Positions 1 through 11,436 of a stretch of 64,000 nt of DNA are shown piece after piece. The stretch is from Gerris lacustris (Eukaryota; Arthropoda; Insecta; Hemiptera; Gerridae). Every line of letters begins with the position of its first letter. The stretch's first letter is position 1. Location: the NCBI GenBank assembly GCA_951217055.1, contig OX578286.1, positions 13,107,050 through 13,171,049 of the forward strand. The letters are read 5' to 3'. Both the position numbers and the translations under genes were made by a program. Under the pieces are notes generated by a model that was given only the letters and a program-made list of their open reading frames with translations, was not told where the DNA came from and made no database searches.

Positions 1-404
1 CAACTAAATCAAAAGGCTCTTGTTGTGGCTATTATCATTAAAATCAAGGGCTACTATCATGGGGATAGTTGCTGGGTCTCTTTTGCATTCTCAAAATAAT
101 AAACCATGGAGCAACAGAGCTCTACGAAGGGCTAAGACTAGCCAAAGTGTTAATACAACTAAATCAAAAGGCTCTTGTTGTGGCTATTATCATTAAAATC
201 AAGGGCTACTATCATGGGGATAGTTGCTGGGTCTCTTTTGCATTCTCAAAATAATAAACCATGGAGCAACAGAGCCCTACGAAGGGCTAAGACTAGCCAA
301 AGTGTTAATACAACTAAATCAAAAGGTTCTTGTTGTGGCTATTATCATTAAAATCAAGGGCTACTATCATGGGGAGAGTTGCTAGGTCTCTTTTGCATTC
401 TCAA
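1..404. repeat. 155-bp tandem satellite, about 2.6 copies
   Basis: The phrase CAACTAAATCAAAAGG recurs at 1, 156 and 311, giving a 155-bp period. Copies are nearly identical, differing by single bases such as GGATAGTT versus GGAGAGTT. The third copy stops near 404 and the array runs off the left edge. The short open frame through it is a by-product of the repeat. Confidence 0.9.
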
Positions 405-848
405 GCTAAAAAATAATAATTTATTTACTAACAAAAATATTTTCTTTTAAAATTACTTATTTAATGACCCTAGGAGGGGTTAAAATATATTACAAAAGTG
501 AGCTCTTTAACATTTCTTAATAGATCTAACGAGTTAAGAATTAATATTATTTGTTTAATTATTTTTTTTTATACTTTTTAAAGTTAAAAACAGGTGAAAA
601 AATTAATAGAATTTGTGGTGTTTTTGACGGCCACCAACAGAGACGATATTTAGTTGAAAATAAGGTTTCCAAGGATAAATTTAAACGAGGAAAATGTATT
701 AAGTGACATATTGAAAATACTACATACATAGAGATTATGTAAATAGGAAAATTTTATATTTACATAGAAGTAGAGAGATTTGTTTTAATAAAATAAAACT
801 ACCTTAAATATTGTAGAAAATAAAATTTAAAAAATAAATAAATAAATA
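405..848. other. AT-rich stretch, no feature seen
   Basis: Low-complexity A/T-rich sequence with no open frame of note and no recognisable repeat border. Confidence 0.6.
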
Positions 849-1463
849 ATTATTTCAAGATAAAAAGAACTTTTATATACTATGTTTTTAAATTTTATGT
901 CGAATCGTATGTAATTTTGATAATATAATTGTTATTGTTATATAATAAATAATGTTAGTCAAAAAAAAAAAAAAAAAAAAAATAGTTCCAAATTTATTTA
1001 CTTCACATAAATGACAACCATCTAGAGAGCTGATCTTAAACCTATAAAAGGACAAATCTTTGTACAACGGATCTCCCCAACACCAAATCTAAAGCATGCC
1101 ATCGATATATTTGAAATAATATAATCGATATTTCCTGTTTTGCTGTCATTCAATGTTTATCTATCACAAATTTGAGACCCGTCAAAATGAAGATTGCGTA
1201 AATATTGGATATGGCAAAACAAATAAAATAACTTGCGTATTTTTTCCGAACTAACTTTCCGCACAGCAAAATTTGCTGAAAACATTAAATTCTGCTGAAA
1301 GATGGCTAAAAGTATTAAAATAATGCATTGTCATTGTGTTTTGAGCTATGCTAAAAGTTGCAAATGTCTAGCTATTCGGGAAGTTAGTTAGAAATTGATT
1401 GCCAGATTTGTACCGGACAAACAAACAAACAAACAAGAATTGAAGCTAATAAAAACGTAGTAA
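849..1463 (+). repeat. Dispersed repeat family R1, copy 1
   Basis: About 600 bp shared with 6778-7503 (same orientation) and 20223-20832 (opposite). Conserved blocks include CAAGATAAAAAGAACTTT near the left, TCTAGAGAGCTGATCTTAAA in the middle and GATTTGTACCGGACAAAC near the right, followed by an (AAAC)n microsatellite. TACTACGTTTTT near one end and AAAAACGTAGTA near the other form short inverted repeats. A 21-base A run at 961-981 interrupts this copy. No coding capacity was seen. Confidence 0.8.
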
Positions 1464-3405
1464 AAAAATAAAACTGAACTTACAAAATTCAAACTTTCTT
1501 CCTCTTCTTCAAACACTAAGTTAAAGGATTTGTAAACCTGTAACAAATTATAACATTAAATTTTAAAAAAACAACAACTAATAAATACATAGATAGGTAT
1601 ATTAAAATAATCAAAAATTAATCAGAGAAAATTATCAACATGGTTGTTATTTAAGACATATGCTTGTCTATTTTTTTTATAATTCATCATAATATTTTTT
1701 AATTGTTTTTAATTAGTTTTTTAAATGGAGTTACATTTAATTCACTGAAGGTTTGAGATAATAAGATAGATTTAAAAAAAAAACTTCATAATTCAAATGT
1801 AATTAATTAACTACTACATTACAATCAGTAGAAGAATTAATGGGGGGGGGGGGGGATATACATGTATATAACTTACAAGAAGGATTGATGACTTATATAG
1901 GTGTTAATGTCTTTGAATTGTAAGAATAATTCTTGAAGAAAATCTGAAAAAGAAAAATAAATAAATAAACAAACTATATAAAACAAATAAATAAAAAAAA
2001 AAAATATCTATACTCAATTGTATTTCATTAATAGTGGAGTTAATTAATTATTCTTTGGTTAATCTCTTAATTGTACTTTTTCTTTTTGGGCTCTAGTCAT
2101 GATATTAAAAAAACTTTATTTATAAAGCCCCCCCCCCCCCCCCCCCCCCCCCCAAAAAAAAGGTTGACACTGAAAAGAATGTCATATTAGAGAAATTGCA
2201 TTCCTTTTAGAATGACCAAAATGCAAGGAAAAAACTCAGAACAAAGGTATCAACACGATATGTTTCAGACATATGCTTGTCTTTATCATTCATCATGGTT
2301 ATTAGATTAAATAGATATAACTTAAGAGAAGTCAACGACAAAAATCGGTGTTTATAGGTAACAATGTACATCAATTTGTGAACTTACTTGTAAAAAAAAA
2401 TCATTGTGGAACTTCTGATTTTACTAGATAAGACTCAGGACTTTAAGTAGATGCTACCTATCAGTTGATTCTTGAGTCTAAAATTAAAAAAAAGTAATAA
2501 GAATACAATTAGAAATTAATTATTTAATAAAAGTAATTAAATTACAATTTATCAGATTATTATTATCACCATTGCTTTACAGTATGACAGGGATAACTGA
2601 ATAAAATTAAATTCATCATATTAAGAAATAACTTTCTTTAAGAATTAAAGAAAGTTTAAAGTGTTTATTTTTTGTATTATTTTACTATTGTTATCTACAA
2701 TTAATTTTATAGTGATGAGATAAAAATTTATTATTCTTTTACTAAGATTTGTTAACATCAAAAGTCTTATGATATTACAAGCTTATTTAAAATTATATCT
2801 TACCGAAATGATAGCTAAATGATTTATATTTAAAGTTGTATCTTTTTTTAAGATAATAAAAAATACAATTAATAAGATAAGTTCTTAATTAAAGTAGAGG
2901 GGAAATAAATATGCAAGAAATCTTACTTTAGGCTTCTGAAGTATTGGCATCTGTAGAATGTTCATGTTTACTAACAGTATTCTGAAACAGAAGATAAAGA
3001 AAAGCAAAATTATCATCAGGATGATAAAATTAAGGAAAATGATAAGAATTTAAAGTAACTTACATCAGAATACCACTACGTTTTCACCATTGTCTTGTAT
3101 GACAGGGATAACTATTAATTCATCATGTAAATGCTCTTCTACTTTGAGATCATAGCTCATTGATGATGCTTAAGGTAATATCTTTCATTTTGCATGTATT
3201 TATATCTTATGATTTTTTTATCTTAATCTAACTTGATCCATATACTATTAAGCGATCCAGAAGTCATTTAATTTGACCACACCCTAAATCACAGTCCCAG
3301 AGACACTCACAGTAGAGGAAATTCCTTGATACATTATTTAAGTAACGTACCCTCAGAAAGATAGATAAGTAACCAAAAAAATTCAAATCGATATTTGTTA
3401 ATTAA
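1464..3405. other. AT-rich non-coding stretch with homopolymer runs
   Basis: No gene was recognised. It contains a G run at about 1842-1855, a 26-base C run at 2128-2153 and several A runs. The phrase ACAGGGATAACT occurs near 2587 and 3102 with nearby similarity, suggesting an old short duplication. Confidence 0.5.
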
Positions 3406-3733
3406 GAACCCCCTGATAATCTAACCACCTCTCCTTTCGTAGAGAAGGTGGTTAGAGGTGGTTTGGGGTGGTTAGAGGTGGTTTGGGGTGGTTAGAGGTG
3501 GTTTGGGGTGGTTAGAGGTGGTTTGGGGTGGTTAGAGGTGGTTAGAAGTGGTTTGGGGTGGTTATAGGTGGTTTAGGGTGGTTAGAGGTGGTTTGGGGTG
3601 GTTAGAGGTGGTTTGGGGTGGTTAGAGGTGGTTTGGGGTGGTTAGAAGTGGTTTGGGGTGGTTATAGGTGGTTAGAGGTGGTTTGGGGTGGTTAGAAGTG
3701 GTTAGCTGGTGGTAATTTTCAACAGGAGGGCAC
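3406..3733. mobile_element. Putative hAT-like MITE containing a G-rich minisatellite
   Basis: TTAATTAA stands at 3398-3405 and 3734-3741, fitting an 8-bp target duplication, though the octamer is itself a palindrome. The inner ends GAACCCCCTG and GTGCCCTCCTG (read inward) are similar inverted repeats. The interior, about 3437-3713, is a minisatellite built from GTGGTTAGAGGTGGTTTGGG with almost no C on this strand. The assignment to hAT rests only on duplication length. Confidence 0.45.
3437..3713 (+). repeat. G-rich minisatellite, about 20-bp unit
   Basis: About 13 units alternate GTGGTTAGAGG and TGGTTTGGGG, with variants GTTAGAAGTGG and GTTATAGGTGG. The strand is strongly G-rich and could form G-quadruplex. 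At its left edge CTAACCACCTCTC pairs with GAGAAGGTGGTTAG as a short hairpin. Confidence 0.9.
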
Positions 3734-4018
3734 TTAATTAACAAGTACTTTCAAATTTTAGTAGAACTTAAGGGGATAACGTAATAAAGCAGTAACTTCA
3801 GTATTTCATTTCTTTTTTAATTTAATCCATGTATTTAAGATTTATAAGTATTTTATCTTTACAGTGGATTCCCTAAACAGTTAAAATTGAGCTTGCTAAA
3901 GTATTTCCATCTGAGGGTGCAATATATTATATTTATTTATCTACGATTGATACGAAATATAAACATTGTAGCTCTGTTTAGATGGGTAGAAAGTGATTCT
4001 TTAAGTACTTGTATTCAT

Positions 4019-4030
4019 TGCGCATGCGCG
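4019..4030. promoter_or_regulatory. NRF1/Ewg-type palindrome
   Basis: TGCGCATGCGCG matches the known NRF1 (insect Ewg) recognition palindrome. It lies 165 bp upstream of an ATG. The inverted copy at 39949-39960 keeps it with one change. The regulatory role is inferred. Confidence 0.4.
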
Positions 4031-4040
4031 TTTAATAGTT

Positions 4041-4096
4041 CTGAAGAATTCCTCTTCTTTACCACCCTAGGGGGGTAAAGAAGAGGAATTCTTCAG
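4041..4096. repeat. Perfect 23-bp-arm hairpin upstream of the ORF
   Basis: CTGAAGAATTCCTCTTCTTT and its exact reverse complement flank a centre containing CTAG. Copy B (39883-39938) has the same arms with one change and a different loop, so the hairpin was part of the ancestral segment. Confidence 0.85.
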
Positions 4097-4194
4097 CTTT
4101 ACGCACGATTAGCAAGTTTGTTTACATTTAACAAAACTAATTTGCTGTTCTCTTATTAAAGTAACTGTTTATATCGTGTTTTTAGTGAAAAACA

Positions 4195-4593
4195 ATGAGT
4201 GAATCAAGTGAGTTTGACGAAAATGTGGAGGATAATACTCCTCCAGAAATAATTAATTTGGCAAAAAATACAACTCAAGAATTAATGCCATCTTTATCAA
4301 GAGAGAGATGCGAACTTACATACAGCAAGTTTATTTTTTTCTGTATTTATTATTTAAATCTAACAATCGTAGATAAAGTACGGTACGCAACTCGTGCGAA
4401 AACGGCATTTTGCATTGCTCGTGTGGTTTTACCACCCTCGCTGTCGCTCGGGTGCAAACTCCACACTCGCATGCAAAATGCTACTTTCCGCAGTCGACGT
4501 GCAATGTACTATTACAGTATACTTTCTCAAACTATACAATACATTAAGCTCAAAAATTATGAATATTTCCTAGCAATGTTTGTAGAAAAATAA
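4195..4593 (+). pseudogene. Crypton-like tyrosine recombinase N-terminal fragment
   Basis: A real ATG follows a leader and encodes about 62 residues before a non-coding insert takes over the frame. The pattern is acidic S-x-F-D-E-N-V-E, then P-P-E-I-I-N-x-A-K-x-T-T, then L-x-Y-S-K-F. It resembles the N-terminus of insect Crypton/DUF3504-type tyrosine-recombinase proteins, which I recognise only by pattern. The catalytic domain is absent. From about residue 63 the frame reads through the palindromic insert at 4383-4509, so those residues are not ancestral. The copy at 39463-39784 has the same structure, so truncation and insertion came before the duplication. A lineage-specific repeat with no recombinase ancestry is also possible. 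Confidence 0.45.
4383..4509. mobile_element. Small palindromic MITE inside the recombinase fragment
   Basis: GTACGCAACTCGTGCG at the left and GTACATTGCACGTCGACTGC (reverse strand) at the right lead into the matched arms GCATTTTGCA and TGCAAAATGC, with CTCGTGTGG against CCACACTCG. The same insert sits at the same position in copy B (39470-39597). Confidence 0.6.
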
Positions 4594-5362
4594 GCTTTAT
4601 TATCATAATGTCATGAAAACTTTGTTTATTATCTTTATATTCCCATATTAATTATTAAATAATTTCTGTCATTACTCACTTTGTTAAATAATCCAAGCTG
4701 CGATGATGACCTTAGAAAGCAGTGGCAATTGATTTCTACCATAGTTGTTAGTTAGCTATAACACAAAAACAAAAAGGAAATTAACTTAATTTGTCACAAA
4801 TCGATAAAATGATTAAATTTAAGTTGGTTTTTTTCCTTATAATGAGAAGATTGTTCAAATAGCATAACATTTTGTTAGGACTTTAAGCAATTTCTTAAAG
4901 AAACTTAAGTTTATGATAACAATTTTGAGGCAGTGTTCTAAAATAACGGACCCTGCCCCCCTTAAAAACACAAATGATATTACTATTTGAACAATGCTCA
5001 TTCCGTTGTATCTTATCAGAAGTGTTGGGTAACATCCCGTCTCATCAAGACAAATTATGAGTGGTGCATGGGAAATCATCATTAAGATAACGTCAAATCC
5101 ATAATAAAATCATAAGTTTGTATAATATTTTATAAGTACTTCATGGATAATTCTTTATTAATAGGTCTAATTAAGGAACATCATTTTCAGATTAGGAATA
5201 GAAACAGAGTGAAAAAAAGTTGTAATTGTATAACAAATTTCAAATCCCTTTTGATGCAATCAATATAAGTAAGGAGATATGAACCAAGATGCCATGGACA
5301 AACTACCAAAAGCATAAGGTTTTTAGGACGACCTTGAAACCCTAAATAACTTTATTGCTCTA
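4517..5362. other. AT-rich stretch without recognised feature
   Basis: The short minus-strand open frame near 4855-5082 has no recognisable motif and lies in sequence of ordinary intergenic composition. Confidence 0.5.
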
Positions 5363-6401
5363 TACAGGGTGACTGGCGTTATACGTGAAAAAATGAAGTG
5401 GGTTGTTCTAGGCCTCAGGGGCTACAAAAAACACTATATAAACCATGGGTCAAATATTAACCGTTCTCCCATAAGTTCCAATTTTATGATTTTTTTAAGA
5501 TCGCATGCCTTTGCTCATAAAAACACCAATTGCTCCAAAAGTATAAAAGCAAAATCAAAATTTTTAGTTTCGTTGTAAAGCTGACAACATTTTCTATCAG
5601 AAAAGTGTAATTTTAATTGTCATTCTCTCAAATTGCATGACAAAAATATTTTTTCTTTGTGGTTCCATAACTTAGAATAGAACCGAGCTTAAACTGTTCG
5701 GACTTCAGGAAAAACTTCCTCATTTACTAACGTTTCGATCAATATAAATATCATTACCTATTCATAGGGCGGAATTTTTAGTAAACTTCGCTGAAAGTAA
5801 AAAATAAACATGTTTATTGTTGCTATTTTTGACTTACAGGTGAGTAAATAATTAAAAAAAGCAAGACTGGTTTGGTATACTCACCTATATTTCAACCAAA
5901 ATGACAATAAACATGTTTCTTTTTTTACTTTCAGCGAAGTTGGCTAAAAATTCCGCAATGTGAATAGGTAATGATATTTATATTAATCGAAACGTTAGTA
6001 AATGAGGAAGTTTTTCCTGAAGTCCGAACAGTTTAAGCTCGGTTCTATTCTCAGTTATGGAACCACAAAGAAAAAATATTTTTTTCATTTTTTCTTAAAA
6101 ATAATATTTGTGTACATTTTTTGTCATGTAATTTGAGAGAATGAAAATGAAAATTACACTTTTCTGATAGAAAATTTTGTCAGCTTTACAACGAAACTAA
6201 AAATTTTGTTCTAGCTTTTATACTTTTGGAGCAATTAGTGTTTTTATGAGCAAAGGCATGCGATCTTAAAAAAATCATAAAATTTGAACTTATGGGAGAA
6301 CGGTCAATCTTTGACCCATGGTTTATATAGTGTTTTTTGTAGCCCCTGAGGCCTAGAACAACCCACTTCATTTTTTCACATATAACGCCAGTCACCCTGT
6401 A
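5363..6401. mobile_element. 1.04-kb foldback DNA transposon, TA target duplication
   Basis: The ends TACAGGGTGACTGGCGTTAT and its near-exact reverse complement are flanked by TA on both sides. Inverted similarity extends inward through most of the element to a centre near 5830-5920, so nearly the whole element is two imperfect arms of about 480 bp. The end sequence and TA duplication fit Tc1/mariner-type nonautonomous elements. The two similar open frames in the arms are mirror copies of non-coding DNA. Confidence 0.8.
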
Positions 6402-6777
6402 TATCAGGTCAGACTTGAACATTCCATGTAACTGTCTGAATATCCAACAAAATTAAGTACAAAATATAATACAAACTAATTTAATTACTAAAAAACAATA
6501 TAGAGTAATTATCATATTTTCTACTTTAAAAAAATGAATACCTTAATGCTCGATGGTGGCTAGAAATTCGTTCATTATTATCACCTGTTAAGTATAAATT
6601 AACAAAAGTAGCAGTGTAAATCCTAAAACAGGTAAAAAAAAGAGATTTAGTTAGGTAAGAAAAAGAATCAGTAAACAATCATTAAAATCAAAATAAGATA
6701 ACTACATTTGGTGTTATTTGTGGGCTAACCTTTAAATAACATAAATTTCATTAAAATCACTTAAATAGTTTTAAAAA
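6402..6777. other. AT-rich spacer, nothing recognised
   Basis: No open frame or repeat border seen. Confidence 0.5.
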
Positions 6778-7503
6778 TTACAAGATAAAAAGAACTTTTT
6801 ATATACTACGTTTTTTAATTTTCTTTTGAATCAATATGTAATGTTGATAATATAATTTTATTGTTATATAAAATGTTAGTGAAATATAAATAGTTCCGAA
6901 TTTATTTACTTCACACAAATGACAACCATCTAGAGAGCTGATCTTAAACCTATAAAAGGACAAATCTTTGAACAACGGATCTCACCAACACCGCATCAAA
7001 ACCGTGGCCATCGATATGGCCCAGTGTAGGGGAGGGTAAGAGAAGAAAAATAAGTACAAGTAAAGAAGTACAGATGTAAAAAAATTAAACCGATATCTAG
7101 TACACAAGTGTAGACACACCTGGTTGTCATACGTCAATTAATTTATTTCTTTGCTTATTTATTCTTTTTAGCTGTCATTCAATGTTTACCTCTTAATAAA
7201 AAATCACAAAATTGAAACCCGTCATAATGAAGATCGTAAAAATATGGGATATGTCAAAACAAATAATGTAACTTGCGGATTTTTTCCGAACTAACTTTCC
7301 ATACAGCAAAATTTGCTGAAAATGAATTAATATCTGATGCAAGATGGGTATAAGTATTAAAATAATGTATTGTCATCGTGTTCTGAGCTATTCTAGAAGT
7401 TTCAAGTGCCTAGCAATTCGGGAAGTTAGTAAGAAATCGATTGCCAGATTTGTACCGGACAAACAAACAAACAAGAAAGCAAGCTAATAAAAACGTAGTA
7501 AAA
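6778..7503 (+). repeat. Dispersed repeat family R1, copy 2
   Basis: Collinear with 849-1463, but with about 150 extra bases between the blocks ending CCATCGATAT and starting AGCTGTCATTCAATG. The right-hand microsatellite is shorter. Confidence 0.8.
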
Positions 7504-8740
7504 TTGAAGTGTTCATAGAAAAAAAAAAAAAAAAATTGATGCACTGCATGCTATTTTAAAAATGTAGCAATACCAAATTAAAATTACTACATAATTTAAA
7601 AAAAACTGTACGCCGTAAACTGTGACTTAAAACTACCATAGGACATAAGGATAGAGGTCCATAATAGCAGCGCGATAAGTTTACTGCAAGCACTACAGTG
7701 TGCTATAAATTGCTCTACTTCCATATGCACTGTCACTACTAACATGCCAGACATTCGTTAAAATAAATTAGCAAACATCTGTTATAGCAGGATTCGTTTG
7801 TGCTGGAAGACAAAGCTACACAAACCAAATAACCAAAATTAATAAATGTAATAAAACAATAAAAAGGGATTGTACCTTATTAGATTAAAATAGTGGATCG
7901 TAGGTAGGGAACTCTGCAGTGACATTTCCTTGATGTCACTCCAACTTCTGAAACAATTGTAAAAATAAGTTAAAATCACCTTTTTATACCCACACTAAAA
8001 ATAATAATAATAACAAAATAGTTGGCTTCAAACTTGAACAATTAGGCTGGAAAAGTCAACATTTATATATGTTGTGGTTCTACCTCAAACAATTAAATTA
8101 ACATATAAAAATCACATTTAATTAACATTTTGAAATCACAAGGAGGCAGAAGAAGCAGACAAAAATATCTTTATCTATATCTGTTTGTCTTAGCTATATT
8201 CCCAGTTCCTGTCCTGCTCAAGTGTAGAATTTTAAAGCAATAATGACGCATTTGTTAAAAAGGTGAATCCACTAAAATCAATGCATGACAATGGTTCATA
8301 TAATAGTGAACAAAAACCACTAATGTTATTAACATAGAAAAATGCAAAATTTCACTTAAAATAGATCATCATGAAAAACACCTTCCTTTCTGAGTGATAG
8401 CTAACTTTAAGTGGGAGGCAGATGTAAACCACTTATGTCTATTATAATTATATTATGATTTCTTTTAAATGTCAATTATTTACTTAAAAACAAAAGACAT
8501 TAGACTAATAGTACACTTTTGTTACTTAGAAGACAGATTATTACTGATGAAAAATAAAAAAAATATTTATAATAAATAATTTGTAGCAAAAGTACTTCAG
8601 CCATAACTATTAAAAGAGAAACAACTGAATGGAATGCTTGTGCTTGAAATTTTATGTAAGTCCCAAGCGAACACTGAAGATCAATTAAATTGCGATCAAC
8701 AGCAATTAGATAGGACTATCAATTATACTTAATTATTTAA
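7504..8740. other. Non-coding stretch, no gene seen
   Basis: Contains an A run near 7520-7535 and otherwise unremarkable A/T-rich DNA. No long open frame, MITE border or coding similarity was noticed. Confidence 0.5.
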
Positions 8741-8990
8741 CCCATAAAACGCGTTTTCTAATTCAGGAACATACCTCTGAGGAGGATTTTAATAATACTA
8801 AATGATATTACACGATTTAAAAGTGAATCTTTTAAAAAAATTCATTGTTGGGATTCTTGGGTTCAACCTGAGGCATGAGGAAAAGAGAGGCGGAGTACCA
8901 GAAGGGTGTGTTTGGATCCACTATAAATTCAACTACCAGCAGCCTTAGCTCGGGCATGGAACCACAGTGGATCTTAACACATTTAATGGG
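8741..8990. mobile_element. piggyBac-like MITE, 250 bp
   Basis: The element starts CCCATAAAA and ends TTTAATGGG, with TTAA directly outside each end (8737-8740 and 8991-8994). TTAA targets with CCC/GGG ends are typical of piggyBac-derived MITEs. There is no coding capacity. Confidence 0.65.
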
Positions 8991-9217
8991 TTAAATTAGT
9001 AAAATATATTAAAACAAAATTCATTTAACAAAAACCAAGGTTTTTAAGGAATTGAAGGGTAAAGAGAAGAACCGCCAGTCCATGTTTTTCTTGAAATTAA
9101 GAAAATTATTATACCTAGTGGTATTGTAATGATACTTTTAACAAGCTGGAGTTGAAATAAGGGGAAAAATAGACATTACCCCTATAAAATAAGACTTCTA
9201 GACTTAGGCTCTACCGC

Positions 9218-9451
9218 CAATAGGATATGGGAGATTGCGCTATCATATATTAGGGAAGGGAGAACTTGGGGCAGAGGAACTTGTTACGCTGAAGTGGCAA
9301 GATATCCTCTCCTTCATAATCCAAACAAAGAGGTTTGAGAGTGAGGTGTGGTGGTTTGATGGGTGTGGGAACGCCTAGGGTTGGCAAAAAGGATCCAAAG
9401 GCGGTCTGTTTGCTAGGCTTGGCCTCCCCGCCCCCTTACTACTACTACTAC
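9218..9451 (+). mobile_element. SINE or 5-prime-truncated LINE with (ACT)n tail
   Basis: TAGGCTCTACCGC at 9205-9217 is repeated exactly at 9452-9464, a 13-bp target duplication. The 234-bp insert is more GC-rich than its surroundings and ends in an (ACT)n tail. This is the structure of target-primed reverse transcription. No A/B box or coding frame was recognised. The tail resembles that of the tRNA-derived SINEs at 15941, 26069 and 47446. Confidence 0.75.
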
Positions 9452-9464
9452 TAGGCTCTACCGC

Positions 9465-9961
9465 ACTTAAAAGTTAAAAAAACATTAAAATGAAAATTTT
9501 AATTTCAAAAATTTCATTCCTAATTTTAAAATTTTTCTCCAATTTTTAACTACCAACTACAATAAATACTACAACTATTTCTATACAAGTTATATCGTTG
9601 TATTGAAATGGCGCCTGTACTATTAATATTTATAATAGGAAGTTGAAATAGGGCTCAAATTGAGCAGAATTAAAATTGGGAATGAAGCCTGTACTTAGAT
9701 TTTTGATATCTTGCTTAGAACCAATAAATTTGGCATTTTACTCTTAATTCTAACCTTTTAAGGGCGGTAGAACCTTAAGGTTCTGTGGAAGAATAGTGCG
9801 AGTGGTAGGAAATAGCCTTGGCAGTCCACACTTAGATCATTTTATAATAATGTGTTAAATTCTTCTAAAGTGGTTAAAACTCCCTTGCTAAAATGTTTTT
9901 AATTTTAAGTTTTTGGTAGTTTTCATACTACAGAAAGTTTAAATTTTAATTTAAATCAAAT
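9465..9961. other. AT-rich spacer
   Basis: No gene recognised. The last 90 bases (TAAGTTTTTGGTAGTTTTCA onward) are shared with 14113-14165, so they belong to the repeat family around the next palindrome. Confidence 0.5.
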
Positions 9962-10062
9962 TATAATTATTATTTACTACGGGAAACAGACAGTGAAAAA
10001 TACACTCCCGCGCCGGGAGTGTATTTTTCACTGTCTGTTTCCCGTAGTAAATAATAATTATA
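9962..10062. repeat. Perfect 49-bp-arm palindrome, MITE family P1 copy 1
   Basis: The arms 9962-10010 and 10014-10062 are exact reverse complements around a 3-base centre. The inner arm reads TTACTACGGGAAACAGACAG. A relative with a longer loop lies at 14162-14343, and the left flanks also match. Confidence 0.9.
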
Positions 10063-10350
10063 AAATGTTTTGTTAATCTTCCGAAAAACTTTTAAACTTT
10101 TAATTTACAAGTTTTTCTTTAAATAGAGCCATATTGGAATAAGGTGGTTTCTTCCCTAAAACCCTTTATAATAGGAAAAAACTCAATATATTTACCATTT
10201 CTTGAAGGTCTTAAAAACCAGAAATAGATCAGGTCCACTAAAATAGATGCAGACTCCACTGAAACACACAAATTAAAATAAATGATTAATTACTGTGGTT
10301 TTTAAACATGATCAAAATAATAAGCACTTAATTATTTTTAAGAACAGCTG
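10063..10350. other. AT-rich spacer
   Basis: Nothing recognised. Confidence 0.5.
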
Positions 10351-10480
10351 TAAATTTGTGAGGAGGATTTACATAATAGGTAATTCAATTGTTAGGACTT
10401 GTCTCTTTGTTTTTAATATTTTTCAAGCCAATTGAAATGGAAATTGTACTTAGCAATTAATTGTAATCCTCACAAATTTA
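10351..10480. mobile_element. Short palindromic MITE, 130 bp
   Basis: TAAATTTGTGAGGAGGATT at the left is matched by the reverse complement of AATCCTCACAAATTTA at the right. The interior is non-coding. Confidence 0.5.
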
Positions 10481-10654
10481 CTGTCATTCCACAAAACTTC
10501 AGATTTGATATGTTATCACCACAAATATGGTCTGAGTAGTATATGGAAATAAGGATCATCATCATCGTAAAAATATAATTATATAAGTTAAATTCATTTA
10601 ATATAAATATTATAAGAAATATATCATTATAAATTTCTTATTATTATAATAATA

Positions 10655-11229
10655 GTCCAGGAGATAGCGTGCAAAAAAGTGTCTGACTAACATCAAGCTA
10701 GAATTTTGTTTACAAGTCAATCTTTTAGCGCCTTTTAAGAATATGTGGTCAGCTAAGTTCGTCTGCGGGACATAGCTTGGCAATAAGCGTTTGAAAAAAA
10801 CAAACCGGTGGAGAGCGGCCATGTCTCACCAATTATGGTGGACAATGTGATTTTCATGATCCTGAGTGCAGAATTAGTTAGTAGACCAAAAATCAAGTCG
10901 ATGTTATTTCCACTCTTGATAGGTTAGTTATTCAAATATTACTAAAAATCAACGGTGTCACCTGTCAGCGGACAAACTAACATCAACTTGATTTTCGGTC
11001 AACTAACTAATTCTGTACTCAGGATCATGAAAATCACATTGTCCACCATAATTGGTGAGACATGGCCGCTCTCCACCGGTTTGTTTTTTTCAAACGCCTA
11101 TTGCCAAGCTATGTCCCGCAGACGAACTTAGCCGATCACATATTCTTAAAAGGCGCTAAAAGATTGACTTGTATACAAAATTCTAGCTTGATGTTAGTCA
11201 GACACATTTTTGCACGCTATCTCCTGGAC
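10655..11229. mobile_element. Foldback MITE family P2, copy 1
   Basis: The termini GTCCAGGAGATAGCGTGC and the reverse complement are flanked by TA. Arms of roughly 240 bp pair around a centre at 10920-10975. Full relatives lie at 52708-53281 and 54129-54702, and a right half at 21770-22064. Shared inner motifs are GTCTGACTAACATCAAGCT and CATGTCCCGC. Open frames in the arms are shared shadows. TA duplication suggests Tc1/mariner or a related superfamily. Confidence 0.8.
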
Positions 11230-11387
11230 TAAAATAACAGAACATTAATAAATCATTTAATAATTTGAGTCTTAATAAATATATTTTAAAATGTGGAATT
11301 TTTTATTCTTATTATATTCATACATATAATATAAAAAAAAAAAAATATATATTTTTTAGTTATTAAATTAAATATTGCATATTTGTA

Positions 11388-11436
11388 TCATCAGAAGAAA
11401 ACCAATCAGCACCGAATAAATCAGACTGGGGCGGTA
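11388..11436 (+). repeat. 50-bp direct repeat, unit 1
   Basis: ACCAATCAGCACCGAATAAA and GGGGCGGTA recur at 12297-12347, about 910 bp away. The pair brackets the element at 11493-12211 without touching it. Confidence 0.75.

Larger units (their letters stand above)
3936..4516 (+). repeat. Duplicated promoter-like plus recombinase N-terminus segment, copy A
   Basis: The whole block is repeated in inverted orientation at 39463-40043. In order it carries TTTATCTACGATTGATACG, a TGCGCATGCGCG palindrome, a 56-bp hairpin, a 5-prime leader, an ATG and an N-terminal coding stretch interrupted by a small palindromic insert. Similarity with copy B ends at ACTATTACA. Confidence 0.85.

Noticed and set aside
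3437..3713. Telomeric repeat block
   Set aside because: The unit is not TTAGG or another known insect telomere unit, and it lies inside AT-rich internal sequence.
5369..6422. Two similar open frames as a duplicated gene pair
   Set aside because: They are the two arms of the foldback element read outward, and the similarity covers non-coding positions equally.
10610..10822. Open frame with V-P-Q-T-N-L-A-D as a protein
   Set aside because: The same frame appears in the arms of all P2 MITE copies in both orientations, with frame-breaking changes.
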